Positions 16,899 to 25,524 of a stretch of DNA of 64,000 nucleotides are shown piece by piece. Origin of the DNA: Acidobacteriota bacterium (GTDB lineage Bacteria; Acidobacteriota; Thermoanaerobaculia; Multivoradales; Multivoraceae); NCBI GenBank assembly GCA_029263415.1, contig JAJCXN010000023.1:1-64000 (forward strand), read 5' to 3'. The position numbers were made by a program, and so were the translations under genes. Below the pieces are notes generated by a model, which was not told the origin of the DNA, searched no databases, and was given only the letters and a program-made list of their open reading frames with translations. Position 1 is the stretch's first letter, and each line of letters starts with the position of its first letter.

Positions 16899-17258
16899 GT
16901 GGCCAAGAGCCGAAACCAAGCAGTCACCCGGTTGTCTTATTCAACCGAGCATCCGGTCTGTCGTCATTGCGGCAAGCGGCTCGGAACATGCCGCTGTCTC
17001 GAGGCAACCGTCGAACCCGTCCCTCCCAAAGTCACGGCGAAGCTACGCATCGAAAAATCAGGGCGCGGTGGAAAGACTGTCACCGTCGTCTACGACCTGC
17101 CACGCAATGAGCCCTTCCTCAAGAAGCTCTCGAAAGAACTCAAGGCTGCCTGCGGCAGCGGCGGCAAGGCTGGCGATGGCGTGGTGGAGGTTCAAGGAGA
17201 CCATCGGGAACGGCTAAGGACCCTGCTGGCAGCCAAGGGCTGGCTGGTTAAGGGATGA
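16899..17258 (+). CDS. yciH: SUI1/YciH-family translation initiation factor
   Basis: A 119-residue homologue of eIF1 and E. coli YciH. The N-terminus has a small cysteine cluster (CRHCGKRLGTCRC, possibly zinc-binding). The SUI1 fold follows with the family hallmarks 'GRGGKTVTVVYDLPRNE', 'CGSGGKAGDGVVEVQGDHRE' and a final LAAKGWLVKG. The GTG at 16899 is chosen because AAGGAG sits nine bases upstream and the similarity begins directly after it. YciH is thought to act in start-codon fidelity or stress-related translation control. It is a stand-alone gene. Confidence 0.92.
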   Translation: MAKSRNQAVTRLSYSTEHPVCRHCGKRLGTCRCLEATVEPVPPKVTAKLRIEKSGRGGKTVTVVYDLPRNEPFLKKLSKELKAACGSGGKAGDGVVEVQGDHRERLRTLLAAKGWLVKG

Positions 17259-17399
17259 CGCCACTTGCATAGGGAAGCCCCGGTCACGCGTCCCGGGCTG
17301 CTGCTACCCTGCAGATGTGAATGTTTTCATTAATGCAATCAATGCCATCCCCTGGGGCGAGCTCGCGACGACCCACTCAGCTGTGATCGGAACAGGACG

Positions 17400-18326
17400 A
17401 TGAAGGGACCTTGGCTCGGCGCCAGCCGCGGGTACCTTTCGGACTGGATCACGCAGCGATGGGTTCAGTGGACCGGCAGACCCTTCAAACCAGAAACCAT
17501 GCCGTGGCTGACCGGGCCTGTAGGCAAACCCACCGGCATCGGCAGCGACTTCTATGCCGATCTGGCCGAAGCGCAAGGGCTCCAATTCCAAGAAGAACGG
17601 AACCAGGGTCTGATGCTGACGTTCTCAGCGCTTGAGGGTCCCGGCTTTGATTCAGCAGCTGTGCACCCCGAGATCGCACGCTTCTACGAGCAGACTTCCG
17701 ACTATCAACTGGACGCTTGGTCACAATGGTGCGGAGCATTTCGACCGTTCGGATGGCTCTTGGCTGTGATCTTCAGCCGCAGGCTGCAACAACTGAACAT
17801 TCCACTTTCCCCACTGGAAACGAGCCGCGGCTTCAAGAGCCGGCTCATCCAGCTCATCGACCCCGAGACCGGCCTGGTTCGCAATACCGGGTGGGTCCGG
17901 GAAATCCCTAGAACGAAGGACGTGGTCTATGTCGGGGACTACTCCACAGCGCCGGTTCCCAACTGGGAGGGGCCTTGCGTCAAGGTTGTGTTCCCGCTAC
18001 CCAACGGCAACGCAACGGTACTCCTGCGCCCAGAGGCGATGCCAGACGGATCACTCAAACTTCACTCTTCAGGCACGCGCTTCGGTGACCCGGGGTTCTA
18101 CTTCGTAGTCAGTCAAGGAGCGGCCGGGTGGACCCGCTATGTGCGCACGCTCCGAGAGGTGATCCACGTGTACGTGAGCGACGGCGAGCTACGCACGGAT
18201 CACACCTTTCGCATCTGGGGACTCACCTACCTGCGGCTACATTATCGACTGCAGCGTCGAGCAGAGGCTTCTTCCGTTGCTTCCGAGAAGCCTCAGGTGG
18301 CTATTCCGTTGGAGCGGTCGGCGTGA
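17400..18326 (+). CDS. Uncharacterised conserved protein, 308 aa
   Basis: I do not recognise a named domain. The protein has no clear signal peptide. A hydrophobic stretch near residues 113-124 (FGWLLAVIFSRR) could be membrane-associated. The second half is rich in aromatic residues and charged turns (VVYVGDYSTAPVPNWEGPCV, then RFGDPGFYFVVSQG and a RTDHTFRIWGLTYLRLHY segment), suggesting a beta-rich domain. The stop overlaps the GTG of the next gene by four bases (GTGA), so the two probably work together. Composition matches neighbouring genes, so there is no sign of recent transfer. Confidence 0.65.
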   Translation: MKGPWLGASRGYLSDWITQRWVQWTGRPFKPETMPWLTGPVGKPTGIGSDFYADLAEAQGLQFQEERNQGLMLTFSALEGPGFDSAAVHPEIARFYEQTSDYQLDAWSQWCGAFRPFGWLLAVIFSRRLQQLNIPLSPLETSRGFKSRLIQLIDPETGLVRNTGWVREIPRTKDVVYVGDYSTAPVPNWEGPCVKVVFPLPNGNATVLLRPEAMPDGSLKLHSSGTRFGDPGFYFVVSQGAAGWTRYVRTLREVIHVYVSDGELRTDHTFRIWGLTYLRLHYRLQRRAEASSVASEKPQVAIPLERSA

Positions 18327-18694
18327 GATGCCTATTGGCGGCCGCACTAACCCTGGTCGCGCTACTCGCCCATGCTCAAGACGAGCACACTTGGACGGAA
18401 CTAGAGGCCTTCGTTGAGACTCCTCGCAAGCTTTTGGGCGGGACGGAAGCTAGCGTACTCAGAGCACTAGGTGAGCCGCGATCTCGCAAAGTGGAGCTGG
18501 TCGAGAACCTGCACGATGAGACGGTCCTGGACGAACTCCTCTACCTTGAGTACCCGAGCATCACGGTCACACTCTGGAGGTCTCGGATCAACCCGCACAG
18601 CGCGCTCAGAACGGTGGTGCTGACGGACGCTAGGCGACATCACCTTCTGGACGTCCGGGGCCACCTCCGGAGTCACCACGCATATCGCCTCTGA
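18323..18694 (+). CDS. Small exported protein, unknown function
   Basis: A 123-residue protein starting at a GTG that overlaps the stop of the previous gene. Residues 1-18 form a signal peptide (VRCLLAAALTLVALLAHAQ). The mature part contains 'LLGGTEASVLRALGEPRSRK', a pattern reminiscent of the SmpA/OmlA-type or BLIP-like lipoproteins that monitor or support outer-membrane assembly, but the match is short. The last 18 residues read less naturally than an overlapping frame (see 18639-19112), so the 3' end may be altered by a rearrangement. Confidence 0.5.
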   Translation: MRCLLAAALTLVALLAHAQDEHTWTELEAFVETPRKLLGGTEASVLRALGEPRSRKVELVENLHDETVLDELLYLEYPSITVTLWRSRINPHSALRTVVLTDARRHHLLDVRGHLRSHHAYRL

Positions 18695-19112
18695 CGGTGC
18701 GGTCGCTACCGGCGCTATGACTGGTGAGGATCAAGGAGGCGACTGGGCCGTACAGCGGTGCGTCAACCTTCCCATGGCCACGAGCGCGGTCACGATTAAC
18801 TATGGCATCACCCACCGCGGAGCGGGCGCAGCCGGTGTCGACTGCGGGCTGGAAGTATTCGAAAGCACGAGCACCGATTGTGGTCTGCCCGTTCTCGTGG
18901 AGTCTTCTGCCTTGATCAATCCGGGGGCCTCCTGGACCGAGTACGACGACAGCTTCATGCTTGGGGACAACATCGAGAGTCTTCGAGTTGACCTCTTCTG
19001 TACCGTTCCAGGCCGGGTCCCGGAAGGGCCGTCTTACCAAGTACTCGTTGACGACTCTTATGTCGGGCAGAACCTCATGCCAGTCGAGTTGCAAAGCTTC
19101 TCAATCGATTGA
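18639..19112 (+). pseudogene. C-terminal fragment of a secreted beta-rich protein
   Basis: In a different frame from the preceding gene, an open stretch begins 'GDITFWTSGATSGVTTHIAS' and runs to TGA 19110-19112. It contains VTINYGITHRG and 'ESLRVDLFCTVPGRVPEG' with several cysteines, typical of an exported beta-sandwich. The first ATG (18717) lies inside the apparent domain and has no ribosome binding site. I think this is the 3' end of a larger secreted protein gene whose 5' end was lost. It could also be a short intact gene starting at 18717 (131 residues). No family was recognised. Confidence 0.4.
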
Positions 19113-19215
19113 GGCGACCGCCTTCTTCGGCCGTCTGAGGCTGCCTCTGGTTCAACTAAGTTCCGGTTCAGCCACGCCGTGGGCATAGACATCGCGAACG
19201 TGTCAAGTCGACGGG

Positions 19216-19290
19216 GTCGTTCTAAGGCACAAGCGAGCGCGCCCCCACTCCTCGTTTGAGGCTTCGTACCGGCCAGCGCCCTGTCTCATC
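19216..19290. repeat. Intergenic element, copy A (related to 31426-31500)
   Basis: A stretch starting gtcgttctaaggcacaagcg aligns over roughly 70 bases with 31426-31500, including an exact 16-base core (ggcacaagcgagcgcg) and matching flanks further right (…cttcg…ccggccag versus …cttcgg…tcggtcag). It lies outside genes in both places. A 14-base step also repeats gcagaaagtag just downstream (19313-19336). The nature is unknown: perhaps a degenerate non-autonomous element or a conserved untranslated region. Confidence 0.5.
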
Positions 19291-19338
19291 TGGTGGCTCC
19301 GCAGAAAGTAGAGGGCAGAAAGTAGCTAAGGAGCCCCT

Positions 19339-20075
19339 TCAGTCACGGCGAGAGCCTGCACCTCTCAAATTGCGGACTAGCCAGTCTTCGTTGCTTTCGT
19401 CCTTGTACCTGCTCCTCACCTGCCGAAATCGGTCTTCCGCTCGGACCCGATCGAGGCGCCTTTGGTATTTGGGGTCTGTGAGCAACTGATCTTTGCGAAC
19501 GACGACAAAGGTGCCTTCCCTCGCCGTCCATGGGTCTGGCAGTTGGGGATCGGTCGCTGAGTCCATAAGACTCCGCAGTGGGGTGTAGAACAAGAGAACT
19601 ACCATTTCACCAACCTTTGGAACCGGAGCGCTTTCTTCTCGCACACAGATCCGGCGCCCGTCTGGATGAGTGGTGTCGAGGGCTCCCAACGCGTACCAGA
19701 AGACTTTGACATCGATACCCGATCTTAGGTCTCTTCAAGCTGGAGCTTGACCAAGGTGCTGATTGCATGCTGGTCCAAGAAGCCGGGGCGGGTCGCCAGT
19801 ACCCTGGCGCGGATGGCCGTGTCGACGCGCCTGAAAAGGTGTGCTGGACTGGAAGTCTTAGCGGGTAGCGGAGTTTCGTGAAACTCGACCGCGAGGCAGT
19901 CTCCATGACGCTCGGATGCGTTTGCATAGGCGTCAAAGATCTGGAGATGCTCTGGGTCTCCGTTTGCGAAGACCGATTCAAGAGACGCCCATCGCGGCTT
20001 GTAGTCAGTGGGGGGTGGCCTGTTGGCTATCGAGCAAGAGCTGGATGCAGTGAAAGCGGCAGAGCAGACGACCAA
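19339..20075 (-). pseudogene. Exported protein gene with a frameshift near 19728
   Basis: Two minus-strand frames join into one plausible product of about 240 residues. The 5' part (19725-20075, start perhaps TTG 20075 or slightly upstream) begins with a lipoprotein-like signal (LALLVVCSAAFTASSSC) and ends ISTLVKLQLEE before a stop. The 3' part, in another frame, continues 'DLRSGIDVKVFWYALGALDT' and 'GEMVVLLFYTPLRSLMDS' to 19339. A shift within the bases around 19725-19735 would restore a single reading frame. It may be a real mutation or a sequencing error. No family recognised. Confidence 0.5.
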
Positions 20076-20242
20076 AAGAGCAAGGCTTTTTTGAGAGTTC
20101 GAGAGAGTGGGAATGGCTTGTTGCTACGACCGGACTCTTCCACATGGTGCGACGGCCGGTTGCGATCCACTGTACTAGGCCGGAAATCGAGGTCCAGCAA
20201 CGGAATCAAGGTGGCGGTCGTTGGCAACTGCGAGAAGATTCT

Positions 20243-21979
20243 CTACTGATCGCTGGCCTCTAGGACATGCCGAACCCTCCTGGCCAACTTCGTAAGACTG
20301 AACGGTTTCGCGATGAAGAAGCCCGGTTCATCTACCTCGGCTCTGTCCGCCGGGTACCCGGACATGAATAGGTGGATAGACAAGTTGTGGGCCGACCGCA
20401 GTTGCGCCGCCAGTTCGTAACCATTCATCTCGGGCATGCGTAGGTCGCTCAGCACTAGGGCGATAGAGCTGGAGTGTTGCTCCGCCAGGCGAAGGGCTTC
20501 CTGCGGTCCGCCGGCCGCGAGTACGGTGTAGCCTTGTCCTGTGAGCGAACGAGCGATTAGCTTGAGCAGGGCCGGTTCGTCCTCTACTACCAGGATGGTC
20601 TCGTGGCCTCGCGAGTTGGTCGTTTTCGGTTCCAGTACCACCTGTGCCCTGTTGTCGTCCAGGCATCGTGGCAAGAAAATTTCGAACTGAGTCCCTTCGC
20701 CTAGGACACTGGACACGTTAATGAAACCGCCATTCTGTTGAACGGCGCCATGGACTGAAGATAAACCAAGGCCGGTGCCTTTGCCGACATCTTTGCTTGT
20801 GTAGAACGGCTCGAAAATGCGCTTGAGCAGGTCTTCGCTGATGCCGCAACCGTCGTCGGAAACTGTGAGTTGCGCGTAGTCGCCAGGCGGTGCTCCAGCG
20901 GCTGTCTTGGGCGGAATAACGTCCGACCGGTTGGTGCTTGAGATGGCGATCGTGCCTACGCCCCCAATGGCGTCACGTGCGTTGAGGCAGAGATTGGTGA
21001 GGATCTGATCTAACTGCAGCGGGTCCATGGTAACCAGCCACAGTTCCTTGGTCGGCTCCCAGCTAAATCGTATTTGTTCGCCGATCAGGCGGCGCAGCAT
21101 CATGAGTGAGCGCGCCACGGCCGAGTTTAGGTTGAGTACCTGGGGACTAACCACCTGCCGTCGCGCGAAGCTAAGGAGCTGCTTCATGAAGTCTCCGGAC
21201 CGCCGGGCGGCAGTCTGGACCTCTGTGAGGTGCTCTTTCATCGACTGCGAAATGGTCTGGTCTTGCAACGCTAGCTCGATGCGCCCGAGGATCACCGAGA
21301 GAGTGTTGTTGTAGTCATGGGCGACGCCGCCGGCCAGTCGGCCGACCGACTCAAGTTTCTCGGCCTGCTGCAGTTGGGCATGGAGCCTGCTGGACTCTTC
21401 CTCGGCCTGCTTGCGAGCGGTAATGTCGCCTATCACGATCCGGCGCTCCGGCCGAGAGTGGGTATCCAGCGTCGCTGTGACAGTTAGTTGTGCCCAGAAC
21501 GGAGTCTCGTCGCCTCTCCGCATTTGCAATTCGGACGATACGGGAGTGCCATCCGTGACAACCTCATTTCTCAGCAGGTAGTAGGTGTCTTGATGTTCCT
21601 TCATGATGAAGTTGGTCAAAGGCTGGCCCACTATCGCGTCTCGGGTCACCCGCAGCAGGGAGGAGAGGGTGAGATTGGCGAGCACGATCAGCCCAGATTC
21701 GTCGACGGTGCAGTAGCCGGTCGGGGCCGTGTCATAGAGGTCGATCCAGCGCGCCTGTGAGGCGTCAAGTTCTAGTTGGGTCTGTCGCAGCTCCTCGTTC
21801 TGCAACTCCAGTTCCACTTGATGTACGCGCAGCTCGTGTATTGCCCGCTCGGTGGCTTCGGCTCCCAGCTGCTCGTTGTTGCCCCCTTGACCCGGACCAT
21901 CCGTATCTCTGGCAGTCTGCAGATGTGCTTCGGCGCGCAAGCGCAGAGCTCGCGCGTTTGCCGTTTCCCGGTCAGACAA
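20243..21979 (-). CDS. PAS-containing hybrid histidine kinase
   Basis: A 578-residue soluble sensor kinase. The N-terminal coiled coil (about 40-75, 'HELRVHQVELELQNEELRQT') leads into a PAS domain (about 76-190), then a dimerisation domain with phospho-acceptor His221 in GGVAHDYNNTLSVILG, and an HATPase domain with N-box (NARDAI), DDGCGI, FEPFYTSK and GTGLGLS. A C-terminal receiver domain (about 460-575) has phosphorylatable Asp512 in LVLSDLRMPEMNG, an acidic pocket in VVEDEP and Lys558. The start is a TTG overlapping the 54-residue upstream ORF by eight bases. It has no membrane segments, so it senses an internal cue or partner. The neighbouring CheB-CheR-PAS protein is probably part of the same signalling route. 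Confidence 0.93.
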   Translation of the reverse strand: MSDRETANARALRLRAEAHLQTARDTDGPGQGGNNEQLGAEATERAIHELRVHQVELELQNEELRQTQLELDASQARWIDLYDTAPTGYCTVDESGLIVLANLTLSSLLRVTRDAIVGQPLTNFIMKEHQDTYYLLRNEVVTDGTPVSSELQMRRGDETPFWAQLTVTATLDTHSRPERRIVIGDITARKQAEEESSRLHAQLQQAEKLESVGRLAGGVAHDYNNTLSVILGRIELALQDQTISQSMKEHLTEVQTAARRSGDFMKQLLSFARRQVVSPQVLNLNSAVARSLMMLRRLIGEQIRFSWEPTKELWLVTMDPLQLDQILTNLCLNARDAIGGVGTIAISSTNRSDVIPPKTAAGAPPGDYAQLTVSDDGCGISEDLLKRIFEPFYTSKDVGKGTGLGLSSVHGAVQQNGGFINVSSVLGEGTQFEIFLPRCLDDNRAQVVLEPKTTNSRGHETILVVEDEPALLKLIARSLTGQGYTVLAAGGPQEALRLAEQHSSSIALVLSDLRMPEMNGYELAAQLRSAHNLSIHLFMSGYPADRAEVDEPGFFIAKPFSLTKLARRVRHVLEASDQ

Positions 21980-22136
21980 CTGGCCGTTGCCGCTCTACAG
22001 ATTGGGGTTGCTGGTGCAAGCGAACCGCAAGGAGGTCAAGCAGGTTTTGGATTAGCTCAACCGTGAGCAACGCCGGCTGCTTGGGCCACGAGTCAGTGTG
22101 GAGGTAGAGAGTTCGCATGATGTTGGAATCACTCAT
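21972..22136 (-). CDS. 54-residue small protein between CheB/CheR-PAS and histidine kinase genes
   Basis: An ATG at 22136 opens a 54-codon frame ending at TGA 21972-21974. It is 32 bases downstream of the CheB-CheR-PAS stop and overlaps the kinase start by eight bases. The peptide (MSDSNIMRTLYLHTDSWPKQ, then ALLTVELIQNLLDLLAVRLH) contains an amphipathic leucine-rich helix and no signal. No strong ribosome binding site is visible, so translation may depend on coupling. It could be a small adaptor or simply a leader that couples translation of the kinase. No homologue recognised. Confidence 0.5.
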   Translation of the reverse strand: MSDSNIMRTLYLHTDSWPKQPALLTVELIQNLLDLLAVRLHQQPQSVERQRPVV

Positions 22137-22168
22137 CGGCACGGCTAGTCATAGTCGCTCAGAAGCAC

Positions 22169-25100
22169 CTACTTGGGAACCGTAGTTCGTTGTTGGTGGT
22201 CGGTGATGTCCTGAAGGGCACCATGCAGGCTAACAGACTTGCCACCCTCCCTCACGGCATCGCCTTGGGATCTGATCCAAACCAGTGCCCCCTTCGGGGT
22301 GATGATGCGTACCACAGTATCCCACGGAGTGCCGTCGCTGATCGCGGTCTCCACGAGATCTCGGTAGGCCGACCGATCATCGATATGGACCATTTCCAGT
22401 ACTTGCTGAAGCGTGGGTTTCTCGTCTGGACCGATTCCGTTGATGAGCAATGCCTCCGGCGAGAAGGTCATCCTCAAGGTAGCCACATCCAGTTCCCAAC
22501 CGCCAACCTGAGCCATCTCGCCAGCGCGCCTCAGAAGGTCGTTCTTGCCGGCCAACTCGTCCTGAATTCGGACCATCTCGGTGACATCTACGAAGGTGAT
22601 GACTGCGCCTTCGATCACGTTATCTAAGGTGCGGTAGGGCTGTATTCGCATCTTGTAACTGCGGCCATCGTGCGCTTGGACGTGCACTTCTTTTGGTATC
22701 AGCGTGCTGAGCACTGCCTCAACATCATTTATCAGGTTGGTATAGGCCGCCAAGTTGGAGGCCATGTGCGCCACGGGCCGTCCGATGTCGCTCGCAATGA
22801 GGTTAATGATGTTGCTAGCTGCGGGTGTGAACCGCAGGATGCGTAGTTGGTGATCAACGAACACCGTGCCGATACCGGTACCCGCGAGCAAGTTGTTCAT
22901 GTCGTTGTTGGCCAGCGACAGGTCGGCCACTTTGCTCTGTAGCTCGGCGTTGACGGTGGCCAACTCTTCGTTGACAGACTGCAGCTCTTCCTTGGAAGTT
23001 TCTAGCTCTTCGTTGGTAGACTGGAGTTCCTCATTGATCGACTGCATTTCCTCATTAGAAGACTTGAGTTCTTCCGTTGAACTTTCCAATTCCTCGTGAG
23101 TGCTCTGGAGATACTCCTCTTTGACACGAAGTTCGGTCTGGAGGCTGGCGATGTGCGCGGCGACATCTGGCGACATCGAAAGTTTGGATGTGGCCTTGAG
23201 ATCAACATGCGCCTGGGCGTCGGCTCCGAGTGCCGCGGGCACTTCTTCTAGGACCACCAAGAAGAGTGGCCTTTCTCGAGAGGCGTTGGGTCCCGTGGTT
23301 ACGGGACGCACGGTCACGTTGGTGTTGACGAAGTGACCATTGGTTCTGACGCTCAGGCCGAGGGATGTCGTGGTGGCCCCCGAGGCGACCGCCTTGTGAA
23401 AAGTGGATCTCAGCTCGAGACGCAAACCCTCGCGAGCCATCTTGAGCACATTGTTGATGCCTGCCTCTCCAGGGCTGGGTTCCAGGTAGGCACCCGTGCG
23501 CCCGTGCAGATAAAGGATGTCTCCTTGGGCGTTGACCAGCACGCCGGCAGCGATTACCTGCAAGAGCAGTGATTGCTCCGTGGTTTCTCGCAGAGATCCC
23601 GTCGAAGTGCCCGCAGGGGTGGGCCTGCGGGCACTTGGCAAGGTCGGGCCCATGAAGCCCGCGGGATGTACGCTGTGGCTGTGGGCTCCTCGGTGCTCCG
23701 AGTGCGGTGCGTCCATGCGCCGATAGAGTTTGGCTTTGCGCTTGATTGGCTTGAACAGTTCTTGAAACAGACCGATGCCTTCGGAAGTGCCCAAGAACAG
23801 GAAACCCCGCGGAGCGAGCGCGTAGTGGAAGAGCGGAATGAGCTTCTTCTGAAGGCTGGTGTTCATGTAGATCATTACGTTGCGACAGCTGAGGAGGTCG
23901 AGCTTGGAGAACGGTGGATCCCTAATCAGATCCAACTCTGAGAACACCATTAGGTCGCGAATTCCTCTATGGATGCGATAGGCGTTGCCGTCGGGCTCCG
24001 CAACGAAAAAGCGGGCCAAGCGTTCTGCCGACATGTCCGTCGCGATACTGGCGGGGTAAACACCTTTGCGAGCGTGGGCAATGGCCTTGGTGCTGATATC
24101 GGTGGCGAACACTTGAACCGGGAAACTGATCTTGAGTGCGGCCATACGCTCTGCAATCAAGATGGCTATCGAGTAGGCCTCCTCGCCGGTTGAGCAACCC
24201 GCACACCAGACGCGGATTGGGTGACCCGCCGGTTTGGTGTTCAAGAGAGCCGGCAGGACTTGTTTCTCTAACACCTCGAAAGCCGCCGGATCGCGGAAGA
24301 AGCTGGTGACACCGATTAGAAGATCTTGACAGAGCGCATCTAGCTCGGTGCCGTTCTCCTGGAGATACCTGACGTAGCCGTCGATTGTCTCGAGCTGATG
24401 AACTGCCATCCGTCGGTCGACGCGACGGCGGGCGGTGCTTGGCTTGTATTGAGAGAAGTCATGGCCGGTGTGTGCCCGCAGTAAGACGAAAATCTTTTTC
24501 ATTGCGGCTTCGACCGCGGCTGCTGGGAGGAGAGTAGTAGTGGACGCGCGCCCGAAAGCGTGCGCTGTGTACAAGAGAAGCTGACTGGGCATCTTGTGAG
24601 GAGGCAGCTGATAGTCCACCAGGCCGGTGGCTATGGCGTTGCGTGGCATACCGTCGAACTCGGTTGATTCGGGAGTTTGCGCCATGACCATGCCGCCCTC
24701 GCCCTTGATAGCGCGGACACCCAATGTGCCATCACTGCCGGTACCCGACAACACGATGCCGATGGCCCTCTCTTGTTGATCGAGAGCTAGGGAACGGAAG
24801 AAGAAATCGATCGGCAAGCGCTTGCCGCGTGGTTGGGCCGGTTCGAAGAGCTGCAGCGTACCTTCGAGAAACGCCATGTCGCGGCCAGGCGGGATGATGT
24901 AAGCGCAGTTCGTCTGCACGGTCATGCCGTCCTCGACCTCGAAAACCTGCATCCGGGTGTACCGCTGTACTAGCTCTGTCAGGATGCTCTTGTGATCAGG
25001 AGCCAGGTGTTGCACAAGGATAAATGCCATTCCCGGATTGGAATCGGCCGGCATTCCAGAAAAGAAAGCTTCGAACGCTGCCAAGCCACCTGCAGAAGCG

Positions 25101-25258
25101 CCGATGCCGACGATCGGGAACTTCGCTTCAATCGAGGTAGCGAGTTTCTGCCCAGCGCTGGGTGCCGCGAGGTCCTCGGGTGGCGGATCTTTGTGCTTGT
25201 TAGTCAAACGACTGGCCCGGTTCTTGGCTGGCTCGGCATCGTGACGCCGATGGCTCAA
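22169..25258 (-). CDS. CheB-CheR fusion with PAS domains (chemotaxis-type signalling hub)
   Basis: A 1029-residue cytoplasmic protein. Residues about 47-235 are a CheB methylesterase domain with catalytic Ser55 (GASAGG), His84 (QHLAPDHKS) and Asp176 (GTGSDGTLG). Residues about 260-520 are a CheR methyltransferase, with the SAM site 'RVWCAGCSTGEEAYSIAI', the FATDIS segment and 'LDLLSCRNVMIYMN'. After a linker comes a long coiled coil with heptads of the ELxSxNEEL type (about 715-790), then two PAS-type domains to the end. Such fusions occur outside classical chemotaxis operons and feed histidine kinases. It precedes a small ORF and a hybrid kinase on the same strand. Confidence 0.94.
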   Translation of the reverse strand: MSHRRHDAEPAKNRASRLTNKHKDPPPEDLAAPSAGQKLATSIEAKFPIVGIGASAGGLAAFEAFFSGMPADSNPGMAFILVQHLAPDHKSILTELVQRYTRMQVFEVEDGMTVQTNCAYIIPPGRDMAFLEGTLQLFEPAQPRGKRLPIDFFFRSLALDQQERAIGIVLSGTGSDGTLGVRAIKGEGGMVMAQTPESTEFDGMPRNAIATGLVDYQLPPHKMPSQLLLYTAHAFGRASTTTLLPAAAVEAAMKKIFVLLRAHTGHDFSQYKPSTARRRVDRRMAVHQLETIDGYVRYLQENGTELDALCQDLLIGVTSFFRDPAAFEVLEKQVLPALLNTKPAGHPIRVWCAGCSTGEEAYSIAILIAERMAALKISFPVQVFATDISTKAIAHARKGVYPASIATDMSAERLARFFVAEPDGNAYRIHRGIRDLMVFSELDLIRDPPFSKLDLLSCRNVMIYMNTSLQKKLIPLFHYALAPRGFLFLGTSEGIGLFQELFKPIKRKAKLYRRMDAPHSEHRGAHSHSVHPAGFMGPTLPSARRPTPAGTSTGSLRETTEQSLLLQVIAAGVLVNAQGDILYLHGRTGAYLEPSPGEAGINNVLKMAREGLRLELRSTFHKAVASGATTTSLGLSVRTNGHFVNTNVTVRPVTTGPNASRERPLFLVVLEEVPAALGADAQAHVDLKATSKLSMSPDVAAHIASLQTELRVKEEYLQSTHEELESSTEELKSSNEEMQSINEELQSTNEELETSKEELQSVNEELATVNAELQSKVADLSLANNDMNNLLAGTGIGTVFVDHQLRILRFTPAASNIINLIASDIGRPVAHMASNLAAYTNLINDVEAVLSTLIPKEVHVQAHDGRSYKMRIQPYRTLDNVIEGAVITFVDVTEMVRIQDELAGKNDLLRRAGEMAQVGGWELDVATLRMTFSPEALLINGIGPDEKPTLQQVLEMVHIDDRSAYRDLVETAISDGTPWDTVVRIITPKGALVWIRSQGDAVREGGKSVSLHGALQDITDHQQRTTVPK

Positions 25259-25524
25259 TAATGCTAAGCGGGTTGTCCTGAGAGGAGACAGCCTATAGCA
25301 GATGTGGGGGTTTAGGTAAAGGTCTCACGCATTCTTGGGAGTGCGCCCGGCTAGCCCAATCTTCGGTGGTCTTGAGCGGCTCGTCCTTTGGCTTGCTCCC
25401 GCTATTGACGCTCGTCAGCCCGCTTCTGACAGCGAAGAACTCGCTCGAGCATCGATCTCATTCGCTTCGTTGGCCATCAACGGCATCCACGGCATCCAGT
25501 TCAACATCGTCTCAAGATGAGGAT

